Positions 34,588-46,700 of a stretch of DNA of 64,000 nucleotides are shown here, piece after piece. The translations under genes were made by a program, and so were the position numbers. Under the pieces are notes generated by a model that made no database searches, was not told the DNA's origin, and saw only the letters and a list, made by a program, of their open reading frames with translations. Numbering within the stretch: position 1 is the stretch's first letter; every line of letters begins with the position of its first letter. Origin of the DNA: Tubulanus polymorphus. Lineage: Eukaryota; Nemertea; Palaeonemertea; Tubulaniformes; Tubulanidae. The DNA is taken from assembly GCF_964204645.1 (NCBI RefSeq), contig NC_134031.1, forward strand, positions 7,850,501-7,914,500, read 5' to 3'.

Positions 34588-35404
34588 TATCTAAATTTCA
34601 TACTAGCACAACTAAATAGAATTACAGTGAAAACATAGATCAGCCTGGTTATACATAAATGTGAATGCAATTTAACTACCAAACTTAGAAATTCGATTCT
34701 ATACCGGCCTAGTTAAAAGCAAACAAAATACTATACATGTATACTGTGCCCATGTATGGCATAAATATTCTGTCAAATTGAAACATCAAATTTACCCTTC
34801 AAACTTTAATATTTTACCTGTCGAAACTAAACACCGAATTTGCTCGTCAACTCAACATGAAATGCTTGTAAAAACGTTGTATTTGACGCGTTAAATGTGC
34901 TCTCACATTTCCTGACAAAACCAAATCGCTATCGCAGATATTCTGTCAAAACTCATTATCATTTGACGATCAAAATCGCTATCGTAGATATTCTGTCAAA
35001 AGTGAATGTTCATTTGAAGCGTCAAAATTGCTATCATCATTTTGGTATTGAAATATGATGTATATCACATTAGCATCTATTGTTGATCGGTATTGTTGAA
35101 GGTGAAGAATCTGTTTTATTTAGCTGCCACCAGAGGACACTCAGTTAAATGAAAGGGGCGCATTGATTTGTGTAAACCTTCAACATCATGAAACTTTGTA
35201 TACACGTTAAGGGCATGGTCCCGCATTTTGCTTTTGAAGGAAATTGTGATACTATGTCTTGTGCTGTCACCAGGAGAAAATTCGCCTTTCGTTAACAGTA
35301 TTGCTGGATTTGACAAGACTGCATGCAATCTAGATATCTATTATGAAGTTAAAGATGTTTATCACAAAATCGGATGTACATTTTCACGTATCACGTGCTG
35401 ATTT
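34588..35404. other. No gene; three ~51-bp tandem units inside
   Basis: Around 34922-35035 a unit with TCGCTATCGCAGATATTCTG recurs at about 50-bp spacing (34926, 34976, 35028), with decay. The open frame at 35116-35328 on the minus strand (about 70 aa, TECPLVAAK at its end) has no domain I know. Confidence 0.4.
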
Positions 35405-36115
35405 TTAGCCCACTTGGGACTTTAGTCCCAGCGGGCTATTGCGTTCACTTTTCGTCCGTCCGTTCGTTAGCGTCCGTCCGTAGATGGAATCCAGTTATTT
35501 TGGGAAGTTTTGAAGACGCTTCGAGGTAATGTCTTGATATTTGGGTTACACATGTATCTACCCTAGACACATCTTCAGCCCAACAACTGGCCCTGTCAGA
35601 TTCAAGATGGCCGACTTGCAGCCATTGTTATTCGCCAAAATCAGCGTTTTTTTCACATTTTTTAACTTTTTGAGGGAAATTTTGAAGACGCTTTGATCAA
35701 GTACCTTCATCTTTCAGATATATGTGAATCCCCCCAGGGCCCATCAGCATAAAAAATTAGGTCGATCGGACTCAGGATGGCCGTCCTATGACCTTTTTAG
35801 TGCCCAAAAATGTTAATTTTGGCCCGTAGCTTCCTACTGGTTTACCATTTCTCATTGCAATATGTGATGGGTATTCTTTGGAAAGGGATGTTTTATACCT
35901 GAGAGAGGTATTTTTCATCAGCCAATTATGACGTAATTGGCGGCCATCTTGGTGTCACCAGTACTCACTGGTAAGTGGGAAAAAGTTTTTCCACATTATA
36001 TTGATACCTAAGCGTATTTTGTTGCCACAATCATTTAGAAAGTTGTAGCTCACAATGTGTTCTATGATTGTGGTGAGTTTCAAGGTCATTGGACAGGGTA
36101 TATGCACCTGAACAA
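35405..36115. repeat. Dispersed palindrome-ended repeat, long copy
   Basis: Begins TAGCCCACTTGGGAC with the palindrome TGGGACTTTAGTCCCA (35415-35430), one base off perfect, then CTATTGCGTTCACTTTTCGT. It continues through the TTGAAGACGCTT, CAAGATGGCC and GGTCGATCGGACTC blocks to the CTATGATTGTGGTGAG monomer block. It is the most complete copy here of the first half of the family, and it provides the empty site for the insertion at 3990. Confidence 0.8.
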
Positions 36116-36334
36116 GTAACATATTCCATGATTTTCAATTTCTCCTGAGAGCCAATATTCCATGACTTTCCAGGTTTCACAGAGACCAACGATGCTTAAA
36201 TATCTCAGAATGTGTGCAACAGATCGATAAAATTAATGTTCTAAAAACAAATCTCAGACGGTTGTTTTAAAAGCAAACCACATGTATTTTTACAGAAATA
36301 TGTAAATAAAAATAGATCCATTTAAGCAACTGAT

Positions 36335-39300
36335 TTAAGCATCCTTTAACTGTAGAAGCAATCCATCGAGATATTTCTCATTTTCATCGAGTTCAGTTTT
36401 TTTCGCTTTAGAAGTATGCCGCAAACTATTTGATTCAACTAAGAATTCCCGTTTTCCTGTGACCTCTGCCTTATCTGCTAATTTGTCAGCTACCTCAACG
36501 AGTGAGGTTACATCCTTGGTAAGGCGTGTTTTCTTGTTTTTGGCTTCTGAAATTTGGTCCTCTAAAGTCTTTCTTTTTAAGGATTTTTGCTCATCTGGTC
36601 GTTTCTTTTGCTAATCTTCAAGATGCTGTCTATACTTTTGTCGTGCAGTCGAAACAGAAAGAATTAGAGCTTGTGAAAGTTGTACATTCATTATACCACC
36701 CACATTGTGAACATGGTCACATATCAATCTTCTTGCTTCAAATCCTGCTTCCTCAAGGTTGTCAGCTTCTACCTGAAAAACAAGTAGATCATGGTGCTGT
36801 AAAACATGATTTTTGGCCCTGTTGAAAAAAATGCATGTTAAGCTGGCAAGTGATAAGAATAGTCAGCAATATATCTTACCTGTTTATTATTAGAAAACCC
36901 TCGCTCAACAGAGGCCTGACTGTGTGACAGCATCAGTAGCACTCTCATTGTCTTCCATAGTTTCTCATAGTCATCATGCCTATTAAGATAGCCATACAGG
37001 AATGTGTCTACTCTGTCATCTTTTCTTCCACAGCTACTGGACCTGAATTCGCTGAAATCAGACTTATGGGTCAGTACTACCATGTCTATGAAATTCATAT
37101 ATTGGCGGTTGATTTCATCAATTTCCTCCATGGTTATTTTCTCCTTTTCTGCCAGTGCCTGAAAATAACAATAGTTACTCTCGTAACATAATAAGTAATT
37201 TATGGTAATCAAGTCATATAGAGAAGTCTAAATTACATATACAACCATTCATATCTTACCTTCAGCAGTAACCTGAATTGTCGACAACTTGATTCCTTAT
37301 CATTCACCATTTTTCGTGGGTCTAAAGCTGCCATATTTCAAGCCAGGCTGAACCGCAATGGAGACTTCTCTAATACTTTTGATGTAATTTTGATCGTTTC
37401 TTTACAGTCATTCTTGAATGCTAGAATCTGCCTGTCACTGAGAGTTTTTTCATTGTTCAGTTTCTTCATAGTTTGGTCACAAGCTGCTCCAACTTGAACC
37501 TAAAATGTATGAAACAGGTATAGAAGTTAATGTCAATCACTCAATCTGTCGAAGTATGACAGTCAGACTTAGACAAGCTAGCAGTGAGTACTATGCATAA
37601 CAGATGGAGATTGCTTTGTCATGTGAAACGCAGCATTAGTCTTTGGATAGGATTAATTCTGTCCAGTTAAAATTAAACCTGGATTAATCGATTATGTAAG
37701 TTCATTCTATATGGTGTGTGATAGGTTATTTTCAAACTAACAGTTCACCAGTAATTGATTTCTGAATTTGACCTTACCTGTTTTGAAAGACAGTGGTTGT
37801 CACTGTCTGTCAAGACATACTTCTCTTCATCCTGAGTAATTAGCTTTGTTGGTGTAGTTATCAATGTCAGGCTTGATGAAACAAAGCATCAACCCTCTCA
37901 TCACCAGAAATAAGTCCTCTGCAATGTATGGTACCATTGGTTCATCCGACTGATATTTTTCCAGGAATGGATGTATCATCTTGCAGACATAGATGTAGAA
38001 CTGCAATGCTGGAACAGTTTTATGGTTCTTTGTCGCCTCCTTAACAACAGCATAACTATTAGACGTTGGAACTGATATTTTTTTTCTATACAAGCCTGAA
38101 CATACATTTTCACATTGTCCCATAGAGACGGAGCCTGTTCAGCAACTGGTAGGTTCGCAACCCAACGGGTTGAGCAAAATTTTTTGGGGAAACTATTGCT
38201 CCCTGTTATAGTTGTATAGTCCTCTCTACGTGCAGGGCTGTCTTTAAACAGATAGTACATGCTACTTAAGAGCTTACTTATGCCACTCATTTCCGAACTT
38301 TTCTCAAAACCAGTCTTGAACGCTCCATGCACTATGTGTAACCCACATGAACCAATGTCCAGCAATTGGTTATCGTTATCATCCTTAAGTTTTGATTTCA
38401 AATTCCTATAAAACTTCCAATTCACACTTGGGCCATCCATCGACACTTGTAACAATTTCGATAAATTTAGGTCAGCCGAGCTTTGGATAAAATGTTCTAA
38501 CAGTAGATCAGCGTCACCGTGCCCCATAAATACGCTGCCAAGATACCTACACGCAACTTTGTCTAAATCCCAGAACCGGATATATAAATCCATTTGTTTG
38601 TTTTGGGTCTTAGAGTTTAAATTTTCATCAAATAATAAAACAAATCCAGTTTCTTTATTAGCATTATTCAGCAATAATCTTCTGAAGTACGGCGCCAATC
38701 CAAACATACTAACATAGCGAATTTTGTCCTTGCCACACTTAAATGCCACTGCTACTTCACTGTCAGGAAACATTTTACGAAATAGCGGGCTCACATCAGA
38801 GCACGAATTGAAGGAGTAATGATCAGTTACTACCTTCAAACTCCACAAAGTTTCTGCTTTTATTGCATCGGCGGTTACATCAATAGTTCGACTAGTCTGA
38901 GACTTTGTTGCAGTTGGCCCAGCACCACTGGTGGTTGCAAGAGGATCAATCAATGTACGTGTACCAGTAGTGTTTTTAGGTTGGAAAAATCCTTTAATAT
39001 TGAAATTTTTCGACTGTTCATTGACATTTTTTATGTGATTTTCGCCTTCTGAATGTGAAATAACAGCCCCGGTTGCCATATTTCCAAGCTTAAAAGAGAT
39101 GTGATATTGTATGAAACTTTGCACTAACCCATATCTGCCCATGATCAAGACTATAAACTTCGGTGAATAAATTGAACTTTGAATTGCCCTTGATCGTTAG
39201 GCCTTAAATTTGGAATGGAAAACGACAACAAAGGGACAAGGTGTGCAAAATTTTATACAATAACTGTTTTCTACTAACGATCCTCTGATAAAACCAAAAA

Positions 39301-39537
39301 CTCTCGAGTCCAGAGTTTCTGATGATATAGGGAACACACTGACGAAAAACGGCCAGGATTTTCCTTTAACATGTCATAAAAAGGGAGATTACATACTTTT
39401 ATGTTCTTACGGCACGCCGCACACTTTGCGAGTGAGTTATTCCCGGGAACTTTCGCTATCCATCCTTTAAATCTATTATCAGCTAAACAAATGTCTTGGA
39501 AATAGGACGTCATATTGTCAATATATTCGAATAACAA
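36335..39537 (-). pseudogene. Intron-containing hAT-like transposase, decayed
   Basis: The minus-strand gene is spread over at least six exons: 39397-39537, 39088 to about 37830, an exon ending about 37747, 37505 to 37260, 37185 to 36880, and 36770 to 36335. A zinc finger is completed only by splicing: C-x2-C (CAAC) at the end of exon 1 and H-x5-H (HSEGENH) at the start of exon 2. The middle has the RNase-H-like region (LLFDENLNSKTQ, FMGHGDADLL, LQVSMDGPSVNWKF). The hAT-type dimerisation motif is LMLSHSQASVERGFSNNK (36880-36935). A lysine-rich coiled tail ends it. Breaks are a one-base loss in an A8 run (38078-38085), a second frameshift near 37865, TGA at 37338-37340 and TAG at 36611-36613. 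Retained introns argue against retrocopying. Confidence 0.68.
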
Positions 39538-39924
39538 GAATACAATTTCTAAACCAGTTCAACACTCTCGCGACGACACACGTCGCCATTCACAGGAACA
39601 CACAGTTCATTGAAAGCTGCGCTACGATTGGACAGAAAAGCATCGCTTTAGCCAATAGCGACTCCCGTGGCAAAACGATGTCGGAAACCCCCGATTATGT
39701 CCGTAAACATCCGAAAAGATCGTCCGAGACGATATCGATCAGAGAACAAACAAAATATTTTTATTAATTTTTACTATACGAACAGCTTGATATTCCGATA
39801 TTCCCTGACTTTCCAGATTTTGACAAGGAAAATGTCAAATTCCATGTTTTTCACTGTCAGGGAATGACTTTAGGTGAAATCCATGATTTTCCCTGACTTT
39901 CCAGAACCGCTGCAACCCTGTTGG
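39538..39924. other. No gene seen
   Basis: Likely promoter side of the hAT-like pseudogene, then short AT-rich sequence with repeated CCCTGACTTTCCAG motifs at about 39805 and 39890. Confidence 0.3.
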
Positions 39925-40502
39925 ATTTCGTATATGGCCACCAGGGGGCGTTGAATAATGCAATATCTTAGCATTTCTATATTATATTCGTACCTATGCA
40001 TATTTTGTAACCACAATCATTAGGAAAGTTATAGCTCATTACATCATCTATGATTGTTGCGAGTTTTAAGGACATTAGTTATTCTATATGGTCACCAGGG
40101 GGCATTGAATAGTGGCGTTGAATAGTAGAATAACTTAATATTTCCTTATTATATTGGTACCTAGGCATATTTTGTTACCATGATCAATTGCGAAGTTGTA
40201 GTTCATGACATTTTCTATGATTGTGGTAAGTTTCAAGGTCATTAGGTTTTGGATATGGTCACCAGGGGGCATTAAATAGTGGAATAACTTAGTATTTCCA
40301 TATTAAATTGGTAACGAGGCATATTTTGTTATCACAATCAATTACAAAATCGAGCTGCTGACATGTTCTATGATTGTGGTGAGTTTCAAGGTCATTGGTT
40401 TTTGTATAAGGTCACCAGGGGGCGTTGAATATTGAAATTGTTAGATTGTTGAGCATTTGGAACCACTTCCCAAGTGGGCATGGTGTCCCTGGACCCCTAG
40501 TT
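39925..40502. repeat. Dispersed repeat with ~160-bp tandem core
   Basis: The monomer landmark CACCAGGGGGC recurs at 39940, 40093, 40258 and 40413, so three full units of about 155-165 bp plus a partial one. The array ends in CCCAAGTGGGCATGG and the GGTGTCCCTGGACCCCTAG block. A shorter related piece follows at 40535-40672. It lies directly upstream of the TDRD5-like coding start. A tandem core bounded by a palindromic end recalls pearl-like, Helitron-derived elements of molluscs, which is inference. Confidence 0.8.
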
Positions 40503-40534
40503 GGTTTTTCATATAACTTTCATACAACGATGCT

Positions 40535-40672
40535 CTATAAATATGCCGGGATTCAATGCAATTGTTTTCCATAATATGTTCTCCAGGGAACATTGAATAT
40601 TGAAATTGTTAGATTGTGAAGCATTTCAGCGCCATTTCCCAAGTTGGCATGGCTCGACCTCTAGTTACATCA
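40535..40672. repeat. Degenerate terminal piece of the same repeat family
   Basis: Contains GAATATTGAAATTGTTAGATTGTG and a decayed copy of the CCCAAGTGGGCATGG block with part of the final GACC-CTAG segment. It ends 45 bp before the acceptor of the TDRD5-like start exon. Confidence 0.5.
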
Positions 40673-40741
40673 TCAATTTTGATGTCATTTTACACTACTA
40701 CCCTGTAACTTTTCAGGTTGTGAGCACAACAAGCAGCCACC

Positions 40742-43700
40742 ATGGCTCAGACTGGTAATTTGGTGGACACCACTAAGAAGATGGTGCGAGCAGTGTTACT
40801 TTCAGCTCCTCATGGATTGAGTATCAGAGACATGTTAAAAGATTACGGACAACTCGTCATGGAGCCTTTACCTTACAAGTCACTCGGATTTCAAACTCCG
40901 CAGGAATATTTCGAATCGATTGCTGATGCTGTTGATTTATTTTGGTATCGTGGTGAGTTAATGGTACGCGGCGTGGCAGATCAGACCACCGAACACATAG
41001 CTAGAATGGTAGCCAATCAGAGATCAAGTAAAAAACGCCGTAGCAGACCGGTTCGTTCAAACAATTATCCACGACCAATACCACCCCGTTTCTCGCCTAG
41101 AGATCTACCACCACGATTTCAAAAATCAAATACTGTTAACCCAGCAAAATTCAAAGATCACACCAGGGAACCACAACCGTTGAAAAAGTCTAATCGAAAT
41201 TCAGTCACCCAACCATTAGAGTCTAATTCTCAATTATGTGATTTTGGTGGTGCATCAAATCTAATCAGAGATGAAAATTCACTCAAAAAATGTGCTCAAA
41301 ATGTTCCACGTCAAAACTGTGCCAAGCCTGTGCCAAAAACTAATAAAGGAACTATGCAAGAACTGCCTGTGGTTCAGAATCAGCCCAATCGGGAGCCAGC
41401 GGTGCCAAACTTTGTCCAGCGTGAGATCACCGAACTGTTATGCGCTTATCCAGATGGAATTGTTGGTAGTTGCTTCAATACCGCATTTGGACGGCGTTTT
41501 GGGCAACAACTGAATTTTTCACAGTTTGGTTTTGCATCACTAATGGGTTTATTGCGAAGCATCCCGGATGTTGTTTCAATTGAGAAGTGTGAAAAACAAT
41601 ACGGCGTGTACCGAATTTATTCTACTTTGAAAAAACTTGATAGCAAGACCTCAAAACGCAGCCCACTCTTGATTTCACCTCCAGCATCATCTAGACTAAC
41701 AGATAAAAATTGTGAAGCAGCTTCTCCAAAGCTTAAGAAAGAAAAAAGTACCGGTAAGGGGTTTGATAACGATTTACTCATGATTTGACTGCATATTGAA
41801 ATGAACTTACTTATATACTTTTTGTTTTTCTAGGAAAATGCTTGAGCCCGAACAAAAACAGCCATGGACAAATAAATGATGAACTAAAAGAGCAAATTTG
41901 CCAGGTATATCCTACAGGCCAGAATTTTATTCATTTAAGATTGGCATCTTAACATACAAAGTTCATCGTATTCGCCGATATTTTTCGTCATTTGTTGAAA
42001 AATGTTAATTCAACCTATTTCAGGTTTTAGCTGCACGGCCCAGGGGGATATTCTGTGCTAGATTCCCATTAGAATACAAGGTAAGCATGGAGCACCTTTT
42101 CCCGATCAAAACTTAGTATATGTTGGTAGATCGTTGATTAGTGTTTGGAACGCATATATATGCATATGCATGCGTTTGATATAGATCCTTCCATCAAATG
42201 GTTTTATCAATGTATCCAAGATGATTTATGTAAAAGGGTAGAGCTATTATAGTGATACAAGGTACGACGACTTTAAGGTAATTCTCCATTTTGGAAATTC
42301 CGTGGCCAGGCAAGTTGTTTCAGAACGGTTTGCTCAAAACTAAGCAGTTCCCCATCTGAAACCCCTCAAATAATCTTCATCAATGTTGTGATAGAGATTA
42401 TACAGTTTGTTCCCTTTAAATGCCATTTCGTAGTAATGGGAGTATTGGGACTTTGGAGTAATGAATATGCCCGTAAATATATCAATGAATTTTTCCCCAT
42501 TCTAGTAATAGTTGCTTGGCCTTGTTATTATGTCACCCTGAAAGGCGGGATGACATTCTATTCTACTCGGCTCTATTTCACTCAAGTGCGTCGTGTGTTG
42601 TGCGGCATGCGCTTTTGCCTCTCTACATATTTCAAATAACGTTCAATAAATGTAGAATAAACATTGCAAGTAATGAGAATTGTAAAAAAAAATATAGTTA
42701 TGCCGGAATATAGAAACTTTGGAGTTTAAAAGCATTAGAGTGTATCAGGTGGTGCCCAAAAGTTCAATATTTAGTTTTCTAAAATCTCTGACACCAAATT
42801 TCTGACTCCCAAAATGTCTACCCCCATATTGTCAGTTAGTCAGGGATATGGAAGGTCAAAATTTTTTATTTGTTAACTTCGTCTGTTATATGGACAAATT
42901 ATACATCAATGAAAAGGTAACATCAACCATTTTTACGCATAATGGCTAAATGGTAAGTTCCGAAAATTCATCAGTCACCCTTAGCAACCAACGAAACAGG
43001 GATTCCCCAACAATGTAGCTCATAGAACATTATGTCAAGAGTGACAACATACTTAGTGATGGCTGTTGATGTTACCTTTTCATTGATGTATAATTTGTCC
43101 ATATAACATGCAGTAAACGAAATCTTATTTTAAGACCCTTTTTAGATCTCATATACCTGACTTAGTAGGATTGCTCATATTTTTTGTTCAAGTCATGTCA
43201 GTACATCACAATGGTAACATATATAAAGTTTGTATGATATTGTGTGAGGTTGCCATCAAACAATAAATCTAAGAAACTACGAATTCACTGTTAATTATAG
43301 CCACCTTTATTCTTATTTCATTAGCTTTATGAATTATACTTGCAGAATACCCATCTTTGATGGGTTAGAAAAAGCCTTTTTGACTCTTTTGATTTGCTTG
43401 TTAATGATAATAATAATATTCATTTCTTATATACTGCGCTCGGTATGCATTTCAGCGCGGTTAACAAAGATACAAGGCTTTAAAAACAAATTGAAACAGT
43501 CAATTGAAATATTGTCTAAATGTTTTCAGCTTAGTTTTAAAAGTAACTACATCAGTACAGGATCTTATTCTAAAACGGTGCGGTGACCATGATTACGTCA
43601 TTTAAGTAACTTTAACCTTGTAATTGGGTTCAAAAACATGTATGCAGTTACAAAATCTTGGTTCCTTTCATTTCTGGTTATGATATGAGGTATTGAAATG

Positions 43701-46700
43701 AATTTTGGGCACCGAACATAAGACCACTCATTCATGCGTGTAGGCAGCAGGATCTTTCAGTTCAGCAAACTGGTTCACAGTTTTTTCCCGCTTCAAAAGT
43801 TTTTTTCCATGTTGATGCGTGGCGTAATTTGCGAGTTATAAGCAGTTCGACTACAGCCAACCTAAGATTGTAAATCATAATCTGAGCAAGGCAGAAAATT
43901 TTCTAACGATTCTTAAGTAAATTTGATTTATCATCATGAATGAAGTCGATTTTTATGGAATTTTGCATTCGCAAACTCTTGGACCCGATTATCTGTAATT
44001 AGTTCGTTAATTGTGGCACAGGGATGAGATTATTGCACATCGATGGGTGACTGACAATTGCCGGTTTCAGCAATTCTATAGACCTGAAAATATTTGCGAT
44101 CAAACATGCACGTACATGCAACTTTTTAGCTCTGCTGTGACCGTCGCATCAAAATAACACCAAAGAACAAACTTGGTAATTATGTAAATTGCACTATAAC
44201 CATAAAAAATAATTTATTGAGTGACCATTTATTCATTGAGGATTAAAGGCCTAGAATATTGACATTAATTAGTTTTGCCTATTGAGAACATGTGAACTCA
44301 AACATGATACTTCAAATTTAAGAAGATTTTAAATTTATAATACAAATAAAATCTAAGTAGAGCCATTTTTTGTTATCAAATGTTAAAAATTGTAATTGTT
44401 AGTAAATGTAATTCCAAGTTCGTTCTCTGGTGTTGCAGTGGAACCTTGTTCTAACGACATCGGAACTAAGGAACCATCGCTTGTTATGTACGAAAAAAAA
44501 ATCCCTGGCCAAATCCTTCTCATTTGCAGTTAAATTTCATTGGAAACAGCGACCCCTTTTCTAACAAACTTTCAGTTATATCGACCATAGTTTTGGAGTC
44601 CTATTACATATTTTCATCGGTTCTAACGATCGCTAAGTTATGATCAATCACACTTGTTTATTTATTGTCAGTTTCAAAACCGAGAGACAGTGTTGCTTTA
44701 TTTATCTTAGATTAGTGATACAGATTAATGTAGTGTTGCTGGATGCTACAATTTGTAGTACGGTAGTCGGTCATTGTTTCAGCCTGTTTACAGTGATATG
44801 CACATGAAAACGTACTTCACAAAACAATTACCATCAGAGAAATTGAAAATGCTAAACGCTATGAAGTTTTAAAATTGTTCTGACATTTTAACCGGCATAG
44901 CGTTGTTACATTCATTTCCTTGTTCCATCGCATCCCCTGCGAGGGACTCATGTGTTCAACACATGTATTTACCACTCAAAGTTAACAGAGAGCATATCTG
45001 AATTTGGTTTGAGTTTATATTTCACTTCATAGTTTACAGTTGTCAATTAGCGATTTATTAGCTGACAGTATTTATACTTCAATAGTAGGCCTACTCCAAT
45101 GAAACCAGTTGGTTTGTGTTTCATCACACCAGGGGGGTGTAACGAACGTTTTATTTTTCCCCCAGTGGTTCGTTAGAGTGAGGTTCCACTGTGTTATAAT
45201 GTAAAATTAACTACATCACCAAGTTAATAATGATAGACTGGGACATTTTTTCCGGGGACATATTTTCTGGGATATTTTTACTGTATACCGTTGTTCACGA
45301 CAATTAGATATGACCGAAAAGCCTTGCGCATATTTCTAGCTGACCGAGTATGCTTCTATGCATAATAACGGTCTCACTCATTCTAAACACTGCCGAACAA
45401 AATCAATGTTTCTGTTGTAGGGTCAAAATGATGTAAATGATGCATTTTGCAGGGATCGTTGATTTAACCACAAGTTTTCAGATGTTGGCGGTTATAGATC
45501 CTTTTTAACAACAAGTAGCTTTAACCGGACTCTGGCATCAAAATAGCTCTTTCTCAAATAGGATGGAAAGCCTTGATATACAAATAAGCCATGTGCCTCG
45601 AATTGCAAATTCAATGAAATTTTATTCTGCAAAAAAGAATATCAAATCCATATACAATTGCCTTATTGAACAAAATTACATCGAATCCAATTTTATTTTA
45701 TTTCGCATTCAAATTTATAAGACCAGAATGGAAAAGATTGATCTGAGGTATTTATTTCTGCCATCTTTGAACCTTTTCGAATAGTTATAGAATACCAGAC
45801 TTGGTATTGACAGTATTGACTCTTCATAATTTCAATTTTGCAGGCGATGTTCGGTTGTGAATTACCAGTGATGCGGTTAGGTTTCGTAAGTGTTATAGAA
45901 ATGATGTCATCACTGCGCGATATCGCGGTGATTGATCGTCCGTCTAGCACCGGGGATTGGATACTGTACTCGAAGCCCCAGGGTCAACAATCATATGCTA
46001 CTGATAAAAACAGTACGTATTCTCGCAATGAAATAAAAAAGGACTAGTGTAAAACAAAATATATCTGCTCGGCAGCATCCTTCATATCTGTGTCTATTAT
46101 TTCAGATAATTCAGCACAGAAGATTGATTTACATTTGACTATCAGGAAGATATTAGCTGCGCATCCAATGGGCATTGTCATGTCTGATCTACCAGTTTAT
46201 TTCAAGGTTAGATTTGGGGCTACTTTTATAGAACAGAGGGCTTTTGCATTCATTTCATCTGTTTGTCTGACTGTGTAAACAGAATCTACTTTTTTGGAGG
46301 TTTTTTGAGGTATTGTTTCCACATCTTCGGATAATTGACTCGATGAGAATCAAGACTGCATATTTCTAAGAATTTTCAATGGAAATTTTGATGATGCTTT
46401 GATCAATTATCTTAATGTTTAAATTATATTAATGTATATGTATTCCCCTATGGTCCATCATCACAATGTTAATAGAATATCTAATTGTATGCAGATAAAT
46501 TTTGCTAGGATATTCACCACTACCTCACGACATATTTGATTACAATGAAGTTGTCTAAGTTAGGAAGATCTTGTTAGTTGTGGAGTCTGAGTCTGAGTAC
46601 ATCTGTTCCTGCAAAGCTCAAAATCTTCCAGAAATCCTTAGTCTCTGGTCCCAAAAAAGCGTATGGGTTGACGAGAACAGAACCGATGGTTGGAAAAATT

